This document shows positions 1 to 10,482 of a stretch of 64,000 nucleotides of DNA, in pieces (the first letter of the stretch is position 1; every line of letters starts with the position of its first letter). Position numbers and translations under genes: made by a program. A model generated the notes under the pieces. The model was not told the origin of the DNA. It ran no database searches and saw only the letters and a list, made by a program, of their open reading frames with translations. Source of the DNA: Metaphire vulgaris (taxonomy: Eukaryota; Annelida; Clitellata; Crassiclitellata; Megascolecidae); the NCBI GenBank assembly GCA_018105865.1, contig CM030842.1, positions 12,053,867 through 12,117,866 on the forward strand. Reading direction: 5' to 3'.

Positions 1-51
1 ATCGTCCTCTGGGATTTTAAATGGTTCTTTCTTAATGCTTTCATAAAGTCC
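1..51 (-). CDS. CYTH: Cytohesin exon 9, truncated by the window edge
   Basis: Acceptor ctgtttccag|GG. Encodes [17 protein letters not shown], the end of Sec7 and start of the linker to the PH domain (vertebrate [17 protein letters not shown]). The exon runs off the left edge, so its donor is not visible. Confidence 0.95.
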
Positions 52-3000
52 CTGGAAACAGACAATCCACGATTTCCATTTACCGGTATACCTTTGAAAA
101 CTCATGTCTGGAAGCCTAATTGTCAATAATGCATCCCACATAACTAGAGCAAGTATAATTACCAAACACCATTTTGTGTCATTTCGGCCTAATTAACATA
201 CTTCTGAGCAAAGAAGAATGAAAAGTTTAGTTTATCAGTTGTGGATGGCACTGTAAAAATAATTGAAAATCTCTTTTTAAATCCAGTGGAATATGTCACA
301 GTGAAATTTGTTCTGCAAGTTAACCATAGCACAGCACAACATAACAGTTCTAACCCAGTTTTCAATAATAATTTCACGGAAATATAATAATGACTGATGG
401 CGTATCAGTCGTTATATATTTCTGTGAAATTATTGAAAACTGGGTTCTGTTATGTCGTGCTATGCTATGGTTAACTATGGTTAACCATGGTTGCTATGGT
501 TACCGTGAGAAGTTCTTGTGGCAGATCAGCGCCTTTGTCAATTCCACGGTTCATTGAGATGAACTGCTCAACACTCTGCTTGTCTTTTACATTTGGATTG
601 TGTAGAGTGGTGTTGAGCATTATTATGGAAAACGAAAGAATGTAGCAAGTATCTGGAATGAAAATGCACATCTTCAAATGTCAAAATCTGATGCGGTTTA
701 ATCATAAAGTTTAATTGCAGATTGTTTTGCGAAACCAACCGGTGATTCAGAGCGATTATTACTGAATCCGCCTTCGTACCTTTGTGGGAAAAGACACCGG
801 GATTGAGTTCACAATATCGATCTGCGAAGCACTGCATCATCCGGTCGATTTTCTGCGCTTCTCCGGGCAATCTGAAGCTCCACAGGAACTGTCTGTAATA
901 CGAAGAACAGGAAGATATCACAAATACGGTCCACAAGGTTCATCAGTTGTAGATGGTTCTACATGAAAGATTAATTTGGATCTAAAAGCACAGTAATATA
1001 GATCAGACAAACTGATAAGTAAAGGTTCTGTTCTCTTTTAGAAAACAGCTGAAGACATTGTTGCTTGATCCGGTTCGCAACGGACATTAGCGCATTTGCT
1101 GCTTTGCGTATATTTGCGCCCTAGAAATGCTCTTAATAAAGGATGGTACAAAATCAAATATAAAGAACAATCCAAAAAGGGATCAATTTTATATATATAT
1201 CGGTATATTGCTATATAACTAACAAAGGTATAAATGAAACTGAAATCCAATTTCAAGCTCAATGGTGAACCAACCGTAAAGCTTGAACAAGAATTGTATC
1301 CGAGAATTCATGAAGGTTAACAAATGCCTGCAGCACAGCCACATTGAAGTCATCCCTACACATACATTTCAAAACAGTTGTGTAGCTAGGTTACAGCAGA
1401 ATAATGGCATAACTTCATTAAAAGCAATGAAGTTATGCATTTCTGTTATGCACTTCTGCTGGTTTCATTAAATTTTGACTTCATTAAAAGCAATGAAGTC
1501 AAAATTTAATGAAACCAGCAGAAGTCTTTCCACTAATGTATAAGGAAATCACATCACTGGATTGCAGCAAACATACAAATAACTGCATTTGCTACTAACA
1601 TCAGCAACTGCATGTATAGAACGTCTCGGTTAAACCAATATCAATAATCTTCAAAAAGCAATAGAACTATAAATCCTTCCTCTAGTAAAAAAAACCAAAG
1701 GTTGCTTCATAGGCCTGAAAAACAAATTGAATGGTCAGGACCTTAAAGTTTTCACTGTGCAGGCTGAATGAGGATGGCTACCAATCCTTTTCCTCGTGGC
1801 CTGTCATTCTGCTGAGTAACCAAGGAATTTCTATAGCACTATTTTAGTTATGCATTGGACATCAGTCAATGGGTGCGAGTAAGTAAGTACCCTATGTACT
1901 CATTGGCAGCAACAAGTCATATCTACGGTAATCACAGGATATGGCAATTATTCTCTGCGAGTCCACACAGAGATCATAGCAACAGTGAAGACAAATTGGT
2001 TACCTAATTAACAAAGTAAATTCAGTCAATCATTTCTGATAAGAATTGTTCTAGTTTATCGCTTATATAACTCTAAATAAAGTGGAAAATTGCAACAAAT
2101 TAGCAACATCCTGTTCCAAATTCCTGATGCTACAGAGCACTGCAAGATTAATGGCAAAACTATTAGCTGATGAACTCTTACAATAACAGGATTCAACACA
2201 GTTACACATTAAGCCCCATACAAGGTTTTACTAATTAGATGTGGGTTCCAAATTCCAATAGCATCAGGTCATCAGAACAACTGTCATTGTCGGGAATTTA
2301 AGGAGAAATTCAGACAAAAATTCAATTTACCTCTCACCAAGGTAGTCACCAATGGCAGTCTTGTTCAGCCCCTCTCCTTTGAATAGAAAGCTAGCAATGT
2401 CTTCAGGATCATTGTCCAACAACTGGTTTTCAATCAGGTACTCGATACCCTGTGACAAATAATGCTTTTAAGGTAATGGACTAACAAATGACATCTGTGA
2501 TTCCATACGCGATTTGCATAAATTTACGAAGGGTTTATAGCCTTTGTATTTTGAGCATAATGCCACTTAATAAAAAAATTCCATCAATACACAAATAAAG
2601 CCATTTCAAAGTTAACATTGTAATCTCAGAAGATATAAAAATTTCAAAGACCAGACACCTCACATTATCAAATCAGATTCACATCTGAAACTAACTGGAA
2701 ACGCTCTCAAGCCCTATCAAAAACACACCAACTTTAGCAAACAATCTACCTACACCCGTTATCTCGCCCCTCGTTTTCTCGCCAAACTCGCCAATGAAAG
2801 GCCCAGAAAAGATTTCCTCCCATATTATTTCCCTCTTTATGTGCCCCCCTTTTTTCGCCTTCGCCTTAAATGAGACAAATGTGTTTCCAAACATGCAATC
2901 TACCCCGGCTCGATCACAGAATTTCAAAATAGCCCGCAACTAAAGGGCAAGAGACAGGGCAGGGAGAGAGAGAAAGAGACATCAACAAAGATAAGAAGAA

Positions 3001-6000
3001 AAAGAGAGGTCCCATCTGTGCAATTGTTTCACCAATGTTGCAGTACAGCGGTCGGCTCTTAATGGGGTGCATATCAGAGAGAAAGGGTGAGACAAGTGTG
3101 GGAGAGAAACAGAGACAGAGACAGAGGGAGGGAGGGAGGGAGGGAGAGAGGGTATGTGCAATTGATCAATGTTGTTGTACTGAGGGAGAGAAAGAGAGAC
3201 AGAGACAAAGAGAACTTTATCCCGTCACCAAGGGAAATGCCTATGATGGATATTAGTCCGTTTCCACTGCTTGCTCATATAAACACCTCGATTAGATATA
3301 CTCAATTGACTTGCCATTGTTATGTCGCCAACCTCACCCTTCTGCTGAAAGTCACTTCATATAAATTTGATACAAGGCACTGGTCTGTAAACTTGTTTTG
3401 TCCAGGCACCTTGCAATGTAATGTAATGTAACATGTGTATACCACCCCTTATATTTCTACTCAGACTTATTCACCTACATTGCTGGTCTAAGAGATGAAT
3501 TTGTGTAAGGGCTGGCTTTAGGTGCAGGTCAATACCCAGGCTGTGGCAAGAACTAGAGTTGGAGTGGAGACTGGCTGTGGTGAGAAAGAAATATAATTGC
3601 TCTTTGAAGGTCACAAACAAATGCCTTTCTGAAGTAAGTAACAGTGATGTAAGACAGCCTAGGCAAAGGGGCTCTCCATTTTTCTGTGTACTAATTCTCA
3701 CAGACACAAGAGTACATTTGCTGACACATTGGTGTCCCTACCCCTTTAATGAGTCCTGTGGCTTGAAATACTCTCAGATTTGGAGGAATCCAAGACACTG
3801 AATGGGGGGAGTGAAGTTTATATTACTCCCATACCCTTATTACCCTGATAAAACTTGGAACAACAGAGTCCATTATTATCTTTTTCACAGGAGTCCAAAT
3901 TGTGAAACGATTGCACATATTGTCTATTGGTATGCTTAACTTTGGTTTTTAACCATGGAGGACGAAAATAAATTGTTACACAATTTGACCCTTCGTGGGA
4001 AAAGGTGTGGGAAATGCACGCTGACTGCTGGTGAAGAGTTAAGAGTAGGAGTGAGCTCAGAAGGCTGCAGTTGTCATAAATTACTAGGATGTAGCTGTCA
4101 GCTGTCAACTGAGCTGTCAGTTGAGCTGTGCTTCTTTCAGTTTGGATACACAAAGTCCTGTTTCATAAGCTTAGACAACATGGATGGTCAAAAGTCACTT
4201 AGTCATCAGTAAATGGGACTACAAAATGGCTAATATAGCTTTCCCATTCTCTTTGTTCAAGCCGGATGCTAATACCTTGAACACTGGTTCCCTATGCAAA
4301 AAACCCATATATCTCTGTCTCCCTGGTGAATTTATTTACTTGACTAACATAACAAAGAATTAAACCAGAACTGAGCTATGTCCAATTTTTTTTTAACGAA
4401 AGGGCCAATCAGAATAATATAATAAACACCTCTTTTTTAGTTTCTTTATTTGCAATTATAACAGGCAGCATACGCCTTGTCTAGTTTCACAATGGCTAAA
4501 TATGTAGTTTGAACAGTGACTAGAAAGTAAAACCATTCTGACCTTCTTTGGATGCATGTTGAATTTCTTCCTCCCTATGGACAGATTCTTTGATACAGGA
4601 TTATTTCTAAAACAGTTAAGTTCACGAAGCATTTATATCATGTTAAATGAAATATTAATCATGACTATGCTTTGTTATGAAAGTGACAGACAGCATTAAT
4701 TGATAAAAATGGTCATCAAAATTAATTACATTCAATCTTTAACCGCTTCGCCGCCAGAGACCAAAATAATCATGACGCCACATGCAAATATCATGAAATT
4801 TTATAATTTATATTTTTATTTCATTTACTGGTCTGAAAGTGTGTAGGTACTATAAAACTAATAAACTTTATTAGAAACATTTTAAAAAGCACTAAAAGCA
4901 ATAAAAGCATTAAATACACGTAATAACTTCCAATTTTCGGTAGAATTTCTAAAATCATTGGGAAGCATTGATACGAATGCTTATTGCAAATTTTCAAACC
5001 TTATCAACATAAAGTAATACATTTCTAATGTTGGTTTATGAATTATTCCCATCAACATCATCAAACCTATAAATTTCTTCATTTCACTTTGGTCTGTATC
5101 AACCCATGCATGAACTCGGGAAGTTGGCGCTAGATGAGTTCTCTGAATAAACTATGTTGCATACAAGTTTGTCTGGTAAATAAAATGCCTAACCAAGTCC
5201 GGTGTAGCATATTATAATGACTCCCATATAATAATAACTCCCCCATCATTATTATATATATAATAAAGACTCCCCCCTCATTAATATATATATATAATAA
5301 CTCTCTCTATATTATAATAACTCCCCAGAAGAAGTAGGCCTGAAAATTGAACAAAATAACCCCAATTTATAAAAATGTCTCTAAAATGGTTATATGAAAT
5401 TATAGATCCATTTCCAATCTCCCAGTTTTCCTAAAATTCCTGAAAGGGCAATGCTTACCAGAATGTTAAACTACTTAGATGCATTTAATATGCTATCCAC
5501 TGATCAATATGGTTTAAGCCCTATTTCTCCACTTAAATGCCAATAATGAATTTAATTGATACCAAAACAACACATTTTTAATCCCACAAGCACACTATTG
5601 GAACAATTCTCGATATAAAAAGCTTTTGGTGTTCTAGACCATGGTATCTTAGCTGGCTTCTAAAAAACTAAGGGAGTTATTATAATATAGAGAGTTATTA
5701 TTATATATATAATAATGATGGGGGGAGTCATTATTATATATATAATAATGAGGGGAGAGTTATTATTATATGGGAGTCATTATAATATACTATACCGGTG
5801 AGACAAACATGTCATAGAATAATTGTGTTGCATTGATGTTATTAACATCAACTTTGAACCCGTTCTGCTAAGAAAAGGGATAGAGATGTGGCAGTTCACC
5901 ATTGGCTGCCATCCATAGCAAGCGCTGGGGATAGAATTTTTGCCCCTCCCCACATTTCAAACAAAATTACTCCTAAAATTGTCACAAAAGTTATCTACAG

Positions 6001-7367
6001 GCCGACCTTCTTTATTGTTCACGCCAAGGATTAATAATTCCCTACGCCGGCGATTGCCAAGCGTCAATAGGAAAATGCCGGAAAATTCCGGCGCTATGGC
6101 GTGAGCAATTTTCCCCGTACACCGGATTTTTCCAGCACAGGGCGGTTAAGCGGTTAATCATTTTTACTTGAAATAATTAAATTTGACTAGTTAATGACTA
6201 CTAGTTTCAACAATTGCAAAACTTGTATTCCAATCTAAGAAGAACTATGATGAATCAAGCTGGTTGGTTTCCTCATAGACAACTCTGTAACAAGATTATG
6301 CGAGTCCATTTTAGCTTCCCTAACAAATGTCTTCTCTACTTAATTGTATGTCAGAGAAGTGCATAAAAACACATTATGACTTTGTGATGCCCAGGTATTA
6401 GCATTACAAGCTGTTTCACATTCTTCTTCTTCAGGTGCTCTGACCAAAAACAGGTTCTATACTCCAGCGTCGCCACTCATCTCTATCTTGAGCTTTTATC
6501 TTCAGGGCTGAACACTTTACATAATTACATTGAATATATTACATTTCATCAATGTTTACAAAATTTAGGAAATAAAAACCCATCTTACTTTTCATCATAA
6601 ATAAAGTCCAGATTTTCCATCTCAAGTGTGACCTCCTCCAATTCATCTTGCAATTGCTGCACATAAAGCCAAAAAGCAAACTAAAAATTCATTTTCTGTG
6701 GACGATTTAGAGTACCTAGATCAGATATATCTTAAGCAAATCTTCCTTTTTACAATCAGATGAAATCTCAATTAAAACAACACTTTCATCATATAGCATT
6801 TGAAAACATGACAACTGTATTTGTAACAGAGACCTGATAACGAAGTGAAACAGACAAAATATTCCAATTCAGAATTATATGAAACTTCTGTACTGCAAAG
6901 CTCAACACACAACAAGTAAATAAGGATTATAAAGTCCAACTAGTATCAGAAAGCTGATGAGAACTTGTAAATGCAGGCACAGTTGTCTCATTAATACTGC
7001 AAATTATGCACATATATGCTTCATCACAGGGATGCACAAAAAATGTCCAGTGTCAAGAGAAATGGCTCGATTAACTCTCATCCAGTTCACGGTGCGGGAA
7101 AGTCTTGGAAATCAATTGCATTGAAACGCTGTAGCGTGACTGATAAATACTGAAAGAGGAAATCGTCTTCCCATTTTGTCCCAGATTGTTGGGCCAAATG
7201 TCGACCCAGCTCTCTTAGGAAACAGAGGGCATTTTGGTTGATGGAACCAAGCGTCTCAAGGTGCATGTAAATGACAGACTTAGATATTTGGACATAAAAT
7301 ATATACTGTGTTATTAATTATTCTGTTGTTTTTCAAGTTATATATAAATATACACACATATATAAAG

Positions 7368-7416
<49 letters not shown>

Positions 7417-10400
7417 TATATTAGGGTGGTCCACGAACAATAGGAATAATTGAAATGTTCAAAAATTAATTGTGCTAGGTTTGTAATGTGTTCCTTTGGT
7501 CATCAGTATATTCTATACTAAATTTCAGCCATATTGGTTAGCATTTAGAGGTGCCACCATAGCATTGAACTTTTATCAGATGGGTCATTCCAAGTCAACT
7601 CAACCAAGGGTGTTCACCACACCCTCTCACATCTTCATGTCATTTGCAAGGCTTGTAGTACAGCTCAATTTGAGTAATTCTTGAAATTTTCAGCTTCTTT
7701 TGTCAAAAACTCTCAGAGATATGATATTTTGAAGGCACGAGGCTAATTAAGCAGTCGACGCTACGTGTTAAGTTTTACGATTTTTGAAGTTTAATATCTT
7801 GAGAACCACAGCCGATATCAGGCTGAAATTTGCAATGTGCATACACTTTTTCCAGCTGAGTTGAGTGGAGTATTAATCTTTATCATAGGCGCTACACAGC
7901 ATGCTCTATATATGTCCAAACATCCCATAACAGTCAGTTTTCACCGATATTTGGCCCGGTATTACCATGAATCAGCAAAACGTTAGACTATGTATGTTGT
8001 GTCTTTGTGTAACTACATATATGTATTCATCAATTTCAGACAGGATTTCTGTCAATAATGAGATCTTGTACCCACTATGCATCATCTTCTGAGTCACAGT
8101 CACCTATTTTTGCACCCACATCCACCCATATATGATCATGTTGACAGTAACTCACAGTTTTCAAACTTTATAGGCTTATAGTGCTTGGTAAGTACTAGCT
8201 ATGGTGAAAACTTCATGTTGGTGTCTTGATTCTTTTTCATTGAAAAGTTTTGTACAAATATCTTTATTTCCCTCTTCCGTGAGCTACATCTAAGGTCATG
8301 TGGTATGCATTTCAGATAATATACTTATCATTATGGATTCTATCATGTGACCCGTATTTCTCTTGTTGAGTCCATTGGTCTGTTTCGAGCTAATTATGAA
8401 CATTCAGAATCAAGCATTAACAGCAAAGTCCTTTTGATTGAACTCTCTACATGGCCGAATGGAGTTTCCGGTCGGCTTGTTTGGTCACACGGTTCACACA
8501 GGTCTCAAACTGCTCATCTTAAACAAAACTTGGATAAGATTAATACTTTTTTGTCTCATTAGTTTATTTATCTGCTTTCATGACACTTGTGAAGACATAA
8601 AACATTGTGTGCTCAAAATAATTTGCTAATCATAGTTAATGTGGTTTTTCACATACAAACGATGGATGCATGATGGTCAGTCGAAGCTGCAGTCAGTGAC
8701 AGAGACAGTTGTAGATTGCATTACTTCGCTGTACACTGCTGTTGATAAAACCACACGTCATCACTTCACTGCTAAAGCACAGTCATCTTACTTGCATAAT
8801 CTGAAGGAGTCTTTGCCTGTTGGGAGAGCAATTGTGCTACTGCACTTTGCAGACAATTATTCATTTGTCTGTCAGGATGCAGTGCAAGGTTTTCACTGGG
8901 AAATATCACAGGTCACATTGCATCCATTTGTTGTTTATTATCGTGAGCAACCCAGCAATGACCTGTCCTGCTTGTCCATCTGCATAATAAGTGATGACCA
9001 TGAACATGTGACAGGTACTGTACATGCATTCATTGAAATAGTGTTAACATTTCTCAAGAGCCAAATCCATGCATTACAGAAAATAGTGTACTTTAGTGTT
9101 GGAGCTGCAGCACATTACAAGAACTGCAAAAACTTGAAGAATCTTTGCCTGCATCAAGCTGATTTTGGAATAGATGTAGAGTGGATTTTTTGGCTACTAG
9201 CCACGGGAAAAGCCCTTGTGATGGAATTGGTGGCTCCATAAAGAGGCTTGTGGCAAGAACAAGTTTGCAGGCAACTCTGCAGCATCAGTGGGTCTCAGTC
9301 TCAGTTTCTTTGCTGGCGATGATAATATTGTGCCACTGGAAACAAAGTGTGAGTTAGTTGCACAATTAACAAAGCCTCCTCGCTGCGAAGTACCAAATAA
9401 ACGAGCTGACATACAGCTGAAGGACATAACACATAGTAAACTGTCAGATTTTGTCACCATACACACTAAACAGTTGTTTACAATCTTCGACATATCGCTG
9501 GACTTTCTTGAGAAAGATCCAGATGAATGGACCAGAGACCCACCATACAGACAAGAAAAGGAAATGCTGTCAGAGCCAAAAGTGGTGAATGATTTGGCAG
9601 AAATAGAAGTAGCTCTGATTGGACAATGTAACAACCTTTTGACCAAAGATGAAGAACAGAAACAGTTTCTGCTGCAAGTGGTTGAGGAGCATCGGCGTCG
9701 CTTTCCGGATAGTACAAAGACTTGTCTGGTGGCTGAACTTGATAATTACCTGAGTTTGTCTGTCATGTTGCCTACTATTTTACTGTCAAATAGTGATGAC
9801 TTTCAATAATGCCTGTGCCTGATTATCAAACATTGTTGTGTTTATACTTGTGTGACAAAACGATGAATATTTCTGTACACTGTACACTATGGGTGAGTAA
9901 AAAAGTGTTTGGTGGCACCTCTTAATATTCTTCTATGACGCTAAAATTTTGTCATAAATTCTTTTTAACATATACAAACAAAATGCAAACCTAGCACCAC
10001 CATAATTCAAGAAAAAAAATTGTGGACCACCCTATTATATATATTAGTGTTGTCCAACGATTAATTTATTTAATCACGATTAATCGTAATTATTCGCATT
10101 TTCTTTAGCAACGTTATTCTGGTCCCGAAGTAGTAATTAAATTGAAATAAACAATGCACCAGTTGCAAAACAGACTTTCAGAATTTCATCTAGTAGTCCT
10201 ATAAACATTTATGTGACCACGCAAAACATTATATAGCACATGCATCATCCATTTCAGTCAACTTTAAGCAACAACTCGTGACGTTATCACTTGCTCAGTT
10301 TTAAAAGTTCCTTTAGAGAAATATGAGGCGATTAATTATGAAGCGATTAATTTTTTAATTGCGATTTTAAAAAATTAATCACGATTAACAGATTAACACG

Positions 10401-10443
10401 TTAATCGCGCGTTAATCGCGATTAAAGGACAGCACTAATATAT

Positions 10444-10482
<39 letters not shown>

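Larger units (their letters stand above)
4739..6157. mobile_element. TTAA-flanked non-autonomous DNA transposon in cytohesin intron 3
   Basis: Ends with TTAA at 4739-4742 and 6154-6157, with inverted ends TTAACCGCTTCGCCGCC and, read inward from the right, TTAACCGCTTAACCGCC. TTAA targets are typical of piggyBac and Kolobok; no transposase was found. It is interrupted at 5199-5798 by a second element. Confidence 0.75.
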
